From positions 1 through 51,330 of the forward strand of contig JAFNAR010000018.1 in assembly GCA_017860255.1 (NCBI GenBank): a stretch of 51,330 bases of DNA, in the 5' to 3' direction. The stretch is from Bacteroidota bacterium. GTDB taxonomy: Bacteria > Bacteroidota > Bacteroidia > Bacteroidales > P3. This document shows, in pieces, positions 8,825 through 17,732 of the stretch. Position 1 is the first letter of the stretch; each line of letters starts with the position of its first letter. Made by a program: the position numbers and the translations under genes. Under the pieces are notes generated by a model, which saw only the letters and a list, made by a program, of their open reading frames with translations, was not told the origin of the DNA and did not search any database.

Positions 8825-8970
8825 ACGACCAATTTAAAGAAGCCAAAAAACAATAAGGAAAATGCTCACGATATGCGTGGGCTTTACTTTATTTGGCTTC
8901 AGGTGCTTGGTCGTACCTTTCAGTAGATATTTGTAAGTGTCCCACGCTTTTACTTTTCTAATCAAAAGTA
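8825..8970 (+). ncRNA. structured 5' leader of the LRR gene (candidate cis-regulatory RNA)
   Basis: Three nested stems are visible: 8825-8832 with 8907-8914 (acgaccaa/ttggtcgt, 8 bp), 8839-8847 with 8892-8900 (gaagccaaa/tttggcttc, 9 bp) and 8864-8870 with 8876-8882 (gctcacg/cgtgggc, 7 pairs with one G-U). The 3' side of the inner hairpin (8875-8881, gcgtggg) is also perfectly complementary to cccacgc at 8941-8947, which would compete with the hairpin or form a pseudoknot. A further hairpin is tactttt (8951-8957) / aaaagta (8964-8970). It ends about 80 nt before the start codon and contains no reading frame. Not matched to any named RNA family. Confidence 0.55.
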
Positions 8971-9048
8971 CTTCCTTAGACACCTTAGCATATACTATTT
9001 TCTTTTTGTAGTAAATAAATTATTTATAAATAAAAAAAAGGAGTTATT

Positions 9049-12000
9049 ATGAAGAAAACATTATTAATTTTATTTGCAATAATATTTGCAGTAAATTTAA
9101 ATACCCATGCCGAAGACTTTTCAGCAGTTTATAATGGAGAAACAATTTATTATAAAATTACATCTTCAACTTCACCCTTAACAGTTGCAGTAACATATAG
9201 AGGAACTTCTTATAGCTCTTATAATGAATATACTGATAGCGTTTCAATACCGGATTCCGTACAATATAATAGCAATTACTATAAAGTTACTTTGATTGAT
9301 AGTTCTGCTTTTCGGTCATGTAGTGGATTAACCTCAATAACAATTCCAAATTCTGTTAATTCAATTGGCATTTGTGCTTTTGATGGATGTAGTGGATTGA
9401 CTTCAATAACAATTCCAAACTCAGTTACTTCAATTGGTCGTTTAGCTTTTAGTAATACACCTTATTATAATAACAAACCAAATGGAGTAGTTTATATTAA
9501 TAATGTTTTATACAAATATAAAGGCACAATGCCAGCAAATACATCAATAAGTATCCAAAGCGGAACGATTAGTATTTCATCAATTGCTTTTTATGGTTGT
9601 AGTGGATTAACTTCATTAACGATTCCAAATTCTGTTACTTCTATTGGTGAATGGGCTTTTGGAAATTGCACTGGACTCACTTCAATAACAATTCCAAACT
9701 CTGTTAATTCTATTGGTAATTCTGCTTTTTCTGGTTGTAGCGGATTAACTTCAATAACAATTCCTAACTCTGTTACTTCAATTGATAAGGAAACTTTTTA
9801 TGGTTGTAGTGGATTAACCTCATTAACAATTGGAACCTCTGTTAATTCAATTGGTGATTTTGCTTTTTATGGTTGTAGTGGATTAACCTCTATAACAATT
9901 GGAGATTCTGTTAATTCAATTGGTATTTGGGCTTTTGATGGATGTAATTCAATAAGTACTCTAAATTACAACGCAATAAACTGCAACCTAAATTCAAACT
10001 TTGTTAATAAAACATCATTAACAACATTAAATATAGGCAATCAAGTAATAAATATTCCAAATTATGCTTTTCAGGGTTGTAGTGGATTAACCTCAATAAC
10101 AATTGGAGATTCTGTGGCCACAATTGGAGATTCTGCTTTTTATGGTTGTAGTGGATTAACTTCATTAACAATTCCAAACTCTGTTATCTCAATTGGTAGT
10201 AGTACTTTTTATAATTGTAGTGGATTAACTTTATTAACAATTCCTAACTCTGTTACTTCTATTGGTAATAGGGCTTTTTATGGTTGTACTGGATTAACTT
10301 CAATTACAATTCCTAACTCTGTTACTTCTATTGGTAATAGTGCTTTTTCTGGTTGTACTGGATTAACTTCAATCACAATTCCAAACTCTGTTACTTCAAT
10401 TGGTGATTATGCTTTTAATCGTTGTAGTGGATTAACATCAATTACAATTCCAAACTATGTTACTTCAATTGGTGTAGGTGTTTTTTCTTATTGTAGTGGA
10501 TTAACATCAATTACAATTCCAAACTCTGTTACTTCAATTGGGGGGTGTGCTTTTGAAGAATGCACTGGATTAACCTCAATTACAATTCCAAGTTCAGTTA
10601 CTTCAATTGGGTGGCTGGCTTTTAGTTATTGTACTGGATTAACTTCAATTACAATTCCTAACTCTGTTACTTCTATTGGTTATAGTGCTTTTTCAAATAA
10701 TACTTCATTAAATATTATAAATTATAATGCAATTAATTGTTCAATTGATGTTTACTCATTTTTTTACCCTATTTTTGATGGTTGTAATAATGTATCTATT
10801 TTATCAATTGGCGATTCTGTTTCCATTATTCCAAATAATTTTTTCCGTGGTTGTAATCCATTTGATTCTATCTATTTTAATGCAATCAATTGTACTAGTA
10901 TTGGAGGGAGCTTAAATAACAACAATTCTTTAAGAGCAATTATTTTTGGAAATTTGGTAAGTCATATTCCAAATGATGCTTTTTCTGGTTGTAGTGGAAT
11001 TACCTCATTAACTATGCCTAATACTGTTACTTCTATTGGTAGTAGTGCTTTTTCTGGTTGTAGTGGAATTACCTCATTAACTATGCCTAATACTATTACT
11101 TCTATTGGTAATAATGCTTTTTATGGTTGTAGTGGAATTACCTCATTAACTATGCCTAATACTATTACTTCTATTGGTAGTAGTGCTTTTTCTGGTTGTA
11201 GTGGAATTATCTCATTAACTATGCCTAATACTGTTACTTCTATTGGTAGTAGTGCTTTTTCTGGTTGTTCTGGTATAAATTCATTAACAATTCCTAACTC
11301 TGTTACTTCAATTGGCAATAATGCTTTTTATGGTTGTAATGCTATTGACACTATCTATTATAATGCAATAAATTGTTCAATTATAGGGAGTGTTATTAAA
11401 AATAGTACTGTTTTAAAAGCAATTATTTTTGGAAATATGGTAAGTCATATTCCAAATGATGCTTTTTCTGGTTGTAGTTCTGTTGTAAATTTAACAATTC
11501 CAGACTCTGTACTCAGCATTGGAATTAATGCATTTAGGAATATGGGTAGTTTATATAATTTAATAATTGGAAGTTCTGTAAATAATATTATGGATAGTGC
11601 ATTTTATAACTGTCAAAATATTAGCAATATTAATGTGAAAGCAGTCTCTCCTCCTTATCTTTATCAAAGTACCTTCTATAATGTCAATCCAGCAGTTTCT
11701 TTAACTGTTCCTTGCTCTTCACTCCCTACTTATCAAACTACAACATGGTGGAATTCATTTACAAATTATCATAGTTTTAAAACTCCTCAGAATATTAACG
11801 CTTCAATTTGTAATGGTGAAGTCTATACAAACTTTGGAGCAAATATTAGTACAGCTGGTATTTATACTTTAATTAGTGGTTGTGATAGTGTAACACTAAA
11901 TTTGGTTGTTAATCCAACTCCAATTATTCCAGAAGATTTAGACGTTCAAGTAATGTCAAATTATATTAATATTACTTGGCAAAGCAATGGTAGTTCTTAT

Positions 12001-12423
12001 ATTATTTATCATAATAATGATTCTCTTACAACTACAACAATACCAATATATTTAGATTATGATGTAATTATTAACCAACCTTATTGCTATAAAGTTAAAG
12101 CGATAAATGGAAATTGTGAAAGTGAATTTTCAAATGTAGTTTGTAAATCTTATATTGGTTTAGATGATATTCAAATAAATAATCTCTCAACAAAACTATA
12201 TCCAAATCCAAGTGAAGGAAAAGCTAAATTAGAGGTTGAGGGATTAAACTCTGAAGCTGATGTTTTGGTTTATGATATGATTGGTAGAGTTATTCAAAGG
12301 CATAAGATTAATAAAGGAAATAATGAATTGGAGATTGATTTAAGTGTGTATGCTAAGGGCGTTTATTCTATTAGAATTATTAATGATAGCATAAATCAAA
12401 CAAAGAAACTTATTGTTCAGTAA
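9049..12423 (+). CDS. BspA-type leucine-rich-repeat surface protein with T9SS type A signal
   Basis: The 1124-residue product has a signal peptide ([17 protein letters not shown]) and at least 28 copies of a roughly 23-residue LRR_5 unit of the type [18 protein letters not shown], spread over about residues 80-850. They are broken by three or four variant units ending YNAINC. A short fibronectin-like segment (about 970-1040) and a textbook type A sorting domain follow: [27 protein letters not shown]. It is predicted to be secreted and anchored by the T9SS whose parts lie at 18-26 kb. An aaggag ribosome site is present at 9040-9045. The 5' leader is structured. Neighbouring LRR units at 10978-11330 are almost identical in DNA, which points to recent expansion. 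BspA-like proteins act in adhesion in other species; the partner here is unknown. Confidence 0.9.
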   Translation: MKKTLLILFAIIFAVNLNTHAEDFSAVYNGETIYYKITSSTSPLTVAVTYRGTSYSSYNEYTDSVSIPDSVQYNSNYYKVTLIDSSAFRSCSGLTSITIPNSVNSIGICAFDGCSGLTSITIPNSVTSIGRLAFSNTPYYNNKPNGVVYINNVLYKYKGTMPANTSISIQSGTISISSIAFYGCSGLTSLTIPNSVTSIGEWAFGNCTGLTSITIPNSVNSIGNSAFSGCSGLTSITIPNSVTSIDKETFYGCSGLTSLTIGTSVNSIGDFAFYGCSGLTSITIGDSVNSIGIWAFDGCNSISTLNYNAINCNLNSNFVNKTSLTTLNIGNQVINIPNYAFQGCSGLTSITIGDSVATIGDSAFYGCSGLTSLTIPNSVISIGSSTFYNCSGLTLLTIPNSVTSIGNRAFYGCTGLTSITIPNSVTSIGNSAFSGCTGLTSITIPNSVTSIGDYAFNRCSGLTSITIPNYVTSIGVGVFSYCSGLTSITIPNSVTSIGGCAFEECTGLTSITIPSSVTSIGWLAFSYCTGLTSITIPNSVTSIGYSAFSNNTSLNIINYNAINCSIDVYSFFYPIFDGCNNVSILSIGDSVSIIPNNFFRGCNPFDSIYFNAINCTSIGGSLNNNNSLRAIIFGNLVSHIPNDAFSGCSGITSLTMPNTVTSIGSSAFSGCSGITSLTMPNTITSIGNNAFYGCSGITSLTMPNTITSIGSSAFSGCSGIISLTMPNTVTSIGSSAFSGCSGINSLTIPNSVTSIGNNAFYGCNAIDTIYYNAINCSIIGSVIKNSTVLKAIIFGNMVSHIPNDAFSGCSSVVNLTIPDSVLSIGINAFRNMGSLYNLIIGSSVNNIMDSAFYNCQNISNINVKAVSPPYLYQSTFYNVNPAVSLTVPCSSLPTYQTTTWWNSFTNYHSFKTPQNINASICNGEVYTNFGANISTAGIYTLISGCDSVTLNLVVNPTPIIPEDLDVQVMSNYINITWQSNGSSYIIYHNNDSLTTTTIPIYLDYDVIINQPYCYKVKAINGNCESEFSNVVCKSYIGLDDIQINNLSTKLYPNPSEGKAKLEVEGLNSEADVLVYDMIGRVIQRHKINKGNNELEIDLSVYAKGVYSIRIINDSINQTKKLIVQ

Positions 12424-12456
12424 ATTAATGGTTAATTGTTTGTCTTTTATTCTCAC

Positions 12457-12552
12457 GTCATTGCGAACCGAAGGCGAAGCAATCCAGAAAACTATAGTAA
12501 GTAAATAACAATACTAATCCTAGATTGCTTCGGGCTAAACCCTCGCAATGAC
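12457..12552. repeat. REP-like palindromic element
   Basis: Two nested inverted repeats are seen: gtcattgcg (12457-12465) with cgcaatgac (12544-12552), and gaagcaatc (12476-12484) with gattgcttc (12523-12531). The 'cattgcgaa ... gaagcaatc' pattern is the type of dispersed palindrome found in many bacterial genomes. It lies between the LRR gene and comEC and is distinctly more GC-rich than its surroundings. No transposase is present, so it would be non-autonomous. Confidence 0.7.
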
Positions 12553-12566
12553 TTAAAAGAATACTC

Positions 12567-12594
12567 TTGTAATTAGGAAAAAATTGTATTTTTG
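12567..12594 (+). promoter_or_regulatory. comEC promoter
   Basis: TTG at 12567-12569 and TATTTTTG at 12587-12594 are spaced 17 nt, slightly shorter than the usual 19-21. The -7 element is perfect. A start near 12601 would leave an untranslated leader of about 19 nt. Confidence 0.55.
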
Positions 12595-12619
12595 CTAATA
12601 GTTTATTCCGAAAATAGAT

Positions 12620-13909
12620 ATGAAAAAGCGTCCCATTTTATTTATACTTATTCCTGTTTGCATTTTAATTATTATATGGGAGAGTTTTTTGCCTTTAGTT
12701 TTTGTTCGTAATCATTATTCTAAGCATTATGCCAATGGTAGTGGCTATCAAATTCTTATTAAATCGGATGGGGAGTTAAGGGACAAAACTATAAAGTACA
12801 GGGGGGAGATTATTAGGTGTGATAATGGTAATTTAAGGCATATTACTGAAGGGGATGTTCTGGTTTATTTCTCTAAAAGTGATTCTGTTTATAATATCAG
12901 GTATGGTGATGTTATTTCAACTGATGCTCCTTTAAAGCCTATTGAGAATTTCGCTAAGAATTCGTCTTTTGACTATAAGAGGTATATGAAGAGAAAGAAG
13001 ATTTACGATAATGTTTTTCTTCTTTATTCTCCCTGGCAAAGGATTGATAGTAACAAGTGTAATTTTTTGATTACTAAGTCGAGGGAGTTAAATAAGTTGT
13101 GTCAAAACAAAATTCTTAATTCTAATCTTCCTCGTCAGGAATCGGCATTGGCTATTGGAATGCTCTTGGGTGAGAAAGAATATATTGATGAAGATACTCA
13201 AGAGAATTTTCGAGAGGCTGGCTTAACTCATATCCTTGTTGTTTCGGGAATGAATATTGCCATTATTCTTATTGTGTTGGAGTCGTTTCTTAAGCTTTTT
13301 TTCTTTGGAAGGGAAAGACTTATTGTTGTAAGGAAGTTGATTCTGGTTGTCATGGCTTTTGCTCTTTGTTTGGTTGTGAGTCTTACGCCTTCGGCTTTAA
13401 GGGTTGCAATTATGATGTTGGCTTTTCTTTTCTCAAAGCATTCTAACAGGGGTGCAGACAGTATTAATGTGTTTTTCGTAACTGTGCTTGTTTTTCTAAT
13501 CTTCGATCCAATGGTATTATTTGATTGGAGCTTTCAATTTTCTTTTCTGGCTGTTTTCGGAATTATTCTTTTTGCTCGTTGGAGGCATAGACTCTTCAAT
13601 GAAAAAAGATTAAACTATTTTTTAAGACAGGGAGTTAGTGCTGCTGGTATGACTCTTTCGGCTCAAACGTTTTTATTCCCTTTGCTTTTATGGCGTTTCA
13701 GGGTTATTTATCCTTATATGCTTTTGTTTAATATTATTATTGTGCCTTTTATGTCCATTGTGCTTATTACAATAATTCTATTCCTTTTGCTTTCGGATAT
13801 TGCTTTTGTGGGAACAATTGTTGAAACTCTAATGCACTGGGAGCTTTATTTGCTTATGAAATTGGTGGGTGTGACTGATAGTTTGCCTTATGCAGCTATT
13901 GAAATATAA
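12620..13909 (+). CDS. ComEC/Rec2-family inner-membrane protein
   Basis: The 429-residue product has one N-terminal membrane segment, a soluble DUF4131-like region (about 60-150), and a competence-domain membrane core with the family phrases LPRQESALAIGMLLGEK, GLTHILVVSGMN and LTPSALRVAIMM, followed by about seven helices. In transforming bacteria ComEC carries single-stranded DNA across the inner membrane. The C-terminal metallo-beta-lactamase-like domain found in many homologues is absent, and the usual N-terminal helices are reduced, so this is a short form. Its stop codon directly abuts the stop of the convergent gene (13907-13909 against 13910-13912), so no terminator separates them. Whether the cell is naturally competent cannot be told from this window. 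Confidence 0.88.
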   Translation: MKKRPILFILIPVCILIIIWESFLPLVFVRNHYSKHYANGSGYQILIKSDGELRDKTIKYRGEIIRCDNGNLRHITEGDVLVYFSKSDSVYNIRYGDVISTDAPLKPIENFAKNSSFDYKRYMKRKKIYDNVFLLYSPWQRIDSNKCNFLITKSRELNKLCQNKILNSNLPRQESALAIGMLLGEKEYIDEDTQENFREAGLTHILVVSGMNIAIILIVLESFLKLFFFGRERLIVVRKLILVVMAFALCLVVSLTPSALRVAIMMLAFLFSKHSNRGADSINVFFVTVLVFLIFDPMVLFDWSFQFSFLAVFGIILFARWRHRLFNEKRLNYFLRQGVSAAGMTLSAQTFLFPLLLWRFRVIYPYMLLFNIIIVPFMSIVLITIILFLLLSDIAFVGTIVETLMHWELYLLMKLVGVTDSLPYAAIEI

Positions 13910-15883
13910 TTACATAGAATCTATCTTAAAGACTGTTCTACGATTCTTTTTTCTTCCTTCTTCTGTGTTGTTGTCGGCAACTGGATTTTTTTCTCCATAG
14001 CCCTTAAACTGAATTCTATCTTGGCGAATACGACTTTTTACTATGTACTCAGCAACGGATTTGGCTCTGTTTTCGGAAAGTGTTAAATTGTCTTCGTCAT
14101 TGCCAATATTATCGGTGTATCCTTCAATTGTGCAACGAATTTTGGGGTATTCATTCAAGTATTCAATAAAGGCATCAATAACTTGCTCTGATTCTTTTGT
14201 TATCTCATAAGAATTTGTTGCAAAGAGGATATCTTTTATTTCATAGCCTTCGCCAATTTCAAGGGCTTTTAACTCCATCTCAATTGTATCATTGCTTTCT
14301 ACAACTTCTTTATTGATTAGCTTTGATTCAAAAGCAAAGCCTTCTTTCTTTGCTTTTAAAAGATAAGGTTCATCTTCCAAAACAACTAAAGCAAAATTGC
14401 CTGTTTGAGGGTCAATGTCATAAAAGGATTGAGTTTTATCGGATATTTTAGTAAGCTCTAAAGAAGCTGCAAATCCATCATTGGAGATGTCTTTAAGATT
14501 ACCTCTAAGAATTTTAGCACTTAGAGGTTTGTATCTCTTGTCAAGGTCAAAGGCATATATATCCCAATTGCTATTTCCATTTATGTTGTTGGATGCAAAG
14601 TAAGCCATTTCGTTGCCAAGAGTTACATAAAGTCCAACTTCATCGCCTTCGGTGTTGATTGGGTAGCCAAGATTGATGGGGTGTTTCATGTCTTTATCAT
14701 CAAGCCTTAAGTAGAAGAAGTCGTATCCTCCCAATCCTTTCCATCCTGTTGAAGAGAAATAGAAACTAACTCCGTCGGGGTGTAGAAATGGAGCCTTCTC
14801 GTTTAAAGGAGTGTTTATTTTATTTCCTGCATTTATTGGCCTTCCCCAAGAATTATCTTTCTGTTTTTTAGAATACCAAATATCTAATCCTCCAAAGCCT
14901 CCTGCACGATTTGAAACAAAATAAAGTGTCTTTCCATCAGGAGATATGCAAGGCTGACTTTCCCATGTGCCTGGAGTGTTGATGCTTTGTCCTAAAGCTT
15001 TTATATCGCTCCAATATTCTCCAAGCCAAGTGCAATGATAAATATCACAATTAATATATTCATCCTTTGGCTGGCATACTGTGTAATAAAGCTCTCTATT
15101 GTCTGCTGTTAGAGTTGCTCCACCTTCGTTATAAACGCTGTTAAAAGGTTCTTCAAGTGGAAATCCCTTGTCGTAAGTGCCGTCCTCTTTCTTCGAAGAT
15201 AAACAGAAAATCTCCTTTTGAACAACGTTATCCTTTGCATAAAAAGAATTGTCTTCTTCTTCCTTCACATACATTCTTCTTGTGAAGAATATCTTTTCTC
15301 TGTCGTGAGATATGAAAGGAAGAAACTCATCATCTTTGGTGGATATGTGTTGAATGGCATAAGGATTAAATTCAACTGGATTAGATTTTGTTTCGGATAT
15401 GAAAGAAGACCATTGAAGATAATTGTTTGCTTCATTAATTAAGCTATCGGTTATGTAAGGGTCATCGAAGGCAAGTTTCTGGAATTTATTTAAGTTGACA
15501 ACGCATGAATCAAATCTCTCGTAGGTGTAGTCGATTATCCCCAAATAATAGTATAGCAGGGGATGGGAGTAGTTGGGGCATATCTCCAAAACCTTAGGGA
15601 AGAACTTTTCAATTGTTGCATTGTTTGAAAGTCTTGCTCCAATAAGTCCAATAAGAAAATAGGGCGTTGCAAATTCTGGTTCTTTAACTGTTAACTCTCT
15701 AAATTGCTTTGAGGCATCATCTAAATTGCCATCTAAATAGGTGTTATAGGCTTTCTCGAAATCTTTCTTAGTCTTTTTGTTAATGTCTTCACTGCATGGG
15801 TCATATTCCAGTATATGTTTTTCTTGTGAAAAAGCACTCTGGAGAGAAACTAAAATCAAAAAAAGTGCAATGAAGTGTTTCAT
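13910..15883 (-). CDS. PorE-like OmpA-family protein (TPR, PD40 propeller, CRD, OmpA)
   Basis: 657 residues with a signal peptide (FIALFLILVSLQSAFS). Domains in order: TPR helices (about 35-165), a PD40/WD40-like propeller (about 185-450, with SPDGKTLYFVSNRAGGFGGLD and HPDGVSFYFSSTG blades), a carboxypeptidase-regulatory-like domain (about 455-535), and an intact C-terminal OmpA domain with the peptidoglycan-binding pattern TDNIGNDEDN ... LSENRAKSV. This architecture matches PorE of the type IX secretion system, which links outer-membrane T9SS parts to the cell wall. The T9SS genes at 18-26 kb support such a role, though OmpA/PD40 proteins are numerous in Bacteroidetes. It lies 11 nt downstream of the SRPBCC gene, probably co-transcribed. 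Confidence 0.8.
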   Translation of the reverse strand: MKHFIALFLILVSLQSAFSQEKHILEYDPCSEDINKKTKKDFEKAYNTYLDGNLDDASKQFRELTVKEPEFATPYFLIGLIGARLSNNATIEKFFPKVLEICPNYSHPLLYYYLGIIDYTYERFDSCVVNLNKFQKLAFDDPYITDSLINEANNYLQWSSFISETKSNPVEFNPYAIQHISTKDDEFLPFISHDREKIFFTRRMYVKEEEDNSFYAKDNVVQKEIFCLSSKKEDGTYDKGFPLEEPFNSVYNEGGATLTADNRELYYTVCQPKDEYINCDIYHCTWLGEYWSDIKALGQSINTPGTWESQPCISPDGKTLYFVSNRAGGFGGLDIWYSKKQKDNSWGRPINAGNKINTPLNEKAPFLHPDGVSFYFSSTGWKGLGGYDFFYLRLDDKDMKHPINLGYPINTEGDEVGLYVTLGNEMAYFASNNINGNSNWDIYAFDLDKRYKPLSAKILRGNLKDISNDGFAASLELTKISDKTQSFYDIDPQTGNFALVVLEDEPYLLKAKKEGFAFESKLINKEVVESNDTIEMELKALEIGEGYEIKDILFATNSYEITKESEQVIDAFIEYLNEYPKIRCTIEGYTDNIGNDEDNLTLSENRAKSVAEYIVKSRIRQDRIQFKGYGEKNPVADNNTEEGRKKNRRTVFKIDSM

Positions 15884-15894
15884 AACAATAAAAG

Positions 15895-16311
15895 CTAATA
15901 ATTGTTTTCCATTTTTTCTTTCAATTTGTCAATCAAAACATCCATAAAATTTTGCAAAGGCTTTTTAACCATCATCGACATCATTGGGTTAATATCTAAA
16001 TTGAAAAAAGACCTAACCTTTGTTTTTGAGTCATTAATAGAATCAAACTCCCAATTGAAAGTGAAAGGAAAAGGACTTGATATGTCTTTGTCATTAACAA
16101 TTACAATTGAAGTAAAGGGAGTTTTGTTTGATATTTCCATTCCAAAATCAGTCAATCCAGTAACCTTAAAAGAACATTTTTCTTTTGTAGCCTTCCAATT
16201 CTCCACTTTATCGGGAATAAGTAGTGAGAAATTAGTAAAGTCAGAGAGAAAATTAAAAATTTTTTCTGCTGAAGAATTTATTTCAACTTCTTTGCTTTCA
16301 ACTTTTGCCAT
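15895..16311 (-). CDS. SRPBCC/START-like fold protein
   Basis: A 138-residue cytoplasmic protein without signal peptide. It opens with the typical phrase KVESKEVEINSSAEKIFNFL, followed by alternating strands (CSFKVTG, GMEISN, FTFNWEFD, KTKVRSFFNLDINP) and a long C-terminal helix (PLQNFMDVLIDKLKEKME) that closes the helix-grip fold. Members bind hydrophobic ligands, but no ligand can be assigned. The gene stands between pyrE, from which it is separated by a terminator, and the PorE-like gene. Confidence 0.75.
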   Translation of the reverse strand: MAKVESKEVEINSSAEKIFNFLSDFTNFSLLIPDKVENWKATKEKCSFKVTGLTDFGMEISNKTPFTSIVIVNDKDISSPFPFTFNWEFDSINDSKTKVRSFFNLDINPMMSMMVKKPLQNFMDVLIDKLKEKMENNY

Positions 16312-16324
16312 AAATTTTTTTTGT

Positions 16325-16354
16325 ATAAAAAAAGGCGTTAAAATATAACGCCTT
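16325..16354 (-). terminator. intrinsic terminator of pyrE
   Basis: aaggcgtta (16332-16340) and taacgcctt (16346-16354) form a perfect 9-bp stem with a 5-nt loop. Read on the minus strand it is followed by a run of T (complement of 16327-16333). It sits just after the pyrE stop and upstream of the SRPBCC gene. Confidence 0.85.
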
Positions 16355-16373
16355 AGTGGTTATTAAAATATTT

Positions 16374-17030
16374 CTATCCGTTCATTCTTTCCTCTGACCA
16401 CTTCTCTGGATTCATTCTCCATTTGTTCAAAGAAATTAAATCTTCTTCCTTAATATAACTTTCTTCCTTAGCTGTTTCAATTAAGGTGTCATAGTTTGTA
16501 ATTGTTGCTAAAGGAACATCTTTTTCTTTAAAAGCTGCTTCAGAAACATCCAATCCATAAGTGAAGATTGCTACCATTCCTTTAACAATGCAACCTGCTT
16601 CTCTTAAAGTGTCAACAACTTGTAAGCTGCTTTTGCCTGTAGAAATCAAATCTTCAATAACAAGAACTGTTTGTCCTGCTTTAATATCTCCTTCAATTTT
16701 ATTTGTAAGTCCATGTTGTTTTTCTTGAGGACGAACATAAATAAAAGGTTTGCCCAAATCTTGAGCAACCAAAACTCCTTGAGCAATTCCTCCAGTTGCA
16801 ACTCCAGCAATTACATCAACTTCAGCAAAATTTTCATTTATTTTTGAAACAAATTGCTGACGAATAAAAGTTCTTATCTCTGGATAAGAAAGAGTTACAC
16901 GATTATCGCAATAAATTGGAGATTTTCTTCCTGAAGCCCATGTAAATGGATTTTCATTATTCAATTTAATTGCTTTAATTTGCAAAAGGAATCGAGAGGC
17001 CTGTATGGCTGTATCATTATTAACTTTCAT
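16374..17030 (-). CDS. pyrE: orotate phosphoribosyltransferase
   Basis: Transfers phosphoribose from PRPP to orotate to form OMP in pyrimidine synthesis. The 218-residue form, starting at the ATG at 17030, begins MKVNNDTAIQASRFLLQ. It carries NPFTWASGRKSPIYCDNR, the flexible-loop lysines (RPQEKQHGLTNKIEG) and the PRPP-binding signature VLVIEDLISTGKSS. An upstream in-frame ATG at 17054 would overlap the divergent NUDIX gene and lie upstream of the putative promoter at 17035-17042, so the later start is preferred. A clean terminator follows. Complete. Confidence 0.95.
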   Translation of the reverse strand: MKVNNDTAIQASRFLLQIKAIKLNNENPFTWASGRKSPIYCDNRVTLSYPEIRTFIRQQFVSKINENFAEVDVIAGVATGGIAQGVLVAQDLGKPFIYVRPQEKQHGLTNKIEGDIKAGQTVLVIEDLISTGKSSLQVVDTLREAGCIVKGMVAIFTYGLDVSEAAFKEKDVPLATITNYDTLIETAKEESYIKEEDLISLNKWRMNPEKWSEERMNG

Positions 17031-17031
17031 A

Positions 17032-17661
17032 ATGCAAAAATATAACATTTTCACTAAATACCATAGCGTTTTGATAACAAATCAACCGCTTAAAATACTA
17101 AACGTTGAAGGTAAACAAATTATTGAGTGTAATAAAAATAATTTTCTCCAAATTCCATTTTCATCCCTTTTGGAAGAAAAGCCAAATAAGAAATCAATAA
17201 TAGTATATGTTACTGACATAGATGCATCTATTGTGTTTATGCATGTAATAAAAAACTATGTTTTTGTTCAGGCAGCAGGAGGATTAGTAAGAAATCTTAA
17301 TGATGAATTATTATTTATTTTTAGGAATAGCAAATGGGATTTGCCAAAAGGACATAAAGAAGTTGGAGAGGATATTGAAGAAACAGCTTTAAGAGAAGTT
17401 AGAGAGGAGTGTGGACTAAATGATTTAGAAATTGTAAGTCCATTGGGGATAACCTACCATATTTATTACATGAATGGACGCCATGAACTTAAGGAAACAC
17501 ATTGGTATAATATGAAAACTACAGAAATGAATCTAATTGCCCAAAAAGAAGAAGGGATTGAAAAAGCTGTATGGATAGGAAGAGATAAAATTGATGAGGT
17601 CGTTAAAGATTGTTTTTTGAGTCTAAGAAATTTATTGGAGAATACGGAACTTTTTGATTGA
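17032..17661 (+). CDS. NUDIX hydrolase
   Basis: About 209 residues from the ATG at 17032. The N-terminal 75 residues are a family-specific extension. The NUDIX box GHKEVGEDIEETALREVREECG lies near residues 105-127 and contains the metal-binding glutamates of REVREE. It is preceded by AAGGLVRN and KWDLPKG, as in other NUDIX pyrophosphohydrolases. The substrate cannot be read from sequence. Its start codon is 1 nt from the start codon of divergent pyrE, so the promoters must lie inside each other's coding region. In-frame starts up to 17005 would overlap pyrE. Confidence 0.88.
   Translation: MQKYNIFTKYHSVLITNQPLKILNVEGKQIIECNKNNFLQIPFSSLLEEKPNKKSIIVYVTDIDASIVFMHVIKNYVFVQAAGGLVRNLNDELLFIFRNSKWDLPKGHKEVGEDIEETALREVREECGLNDLEIVSPLGITYHIYYMNGRHELKETHWYNMKTTEMNLIAQKEEGIEKAVWIGRDKIDEVVKDCFLSLRNLLENTELFD
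17035..17042 (-). promoter_or_regulatory. -7 element for pyrE inside the NUDIX 5' end
   Basis: On the minus strand the bases read TATTTTTG, a perfect TAnnTTTG. The predicted start is about 17028-17030, at the pyrE ATG itself, which would make the message leaderless or nearly so. No clear TTTG is found at the -33 spacing, so this is only half supported. Confidence 0.4.
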
Positions 17662-17689
17662 AAAGGTAAAAGTGAAGAGTGAAAAGTAT

Positions 17690-17707
17690 CTTCCCCTTTA
17701 GGGGAAG
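17690..17707. repeat. short palindrome cttcccc-ttta-ggggaag
   Basis: A perfect 7-bp hairpin in the 71-nt gap between the convergent NUDIX and ispF genes. It is not followed by a T-run on either strand. It may be a weak bidirectional terminator or a member of a dispersed palindrome family. Confidence 0.5.
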
Positions 17708-17732
17708 CAAATTAACCATTAATCATTAACCA

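Noticed and set aside
15902..16348. 148-codon plus-strand frame over the SRPBCC gene
   Set aside because: The minus-strand product is a recognisable helix-grip protein, and the plus-strand frame runs over the pyrE terminator.
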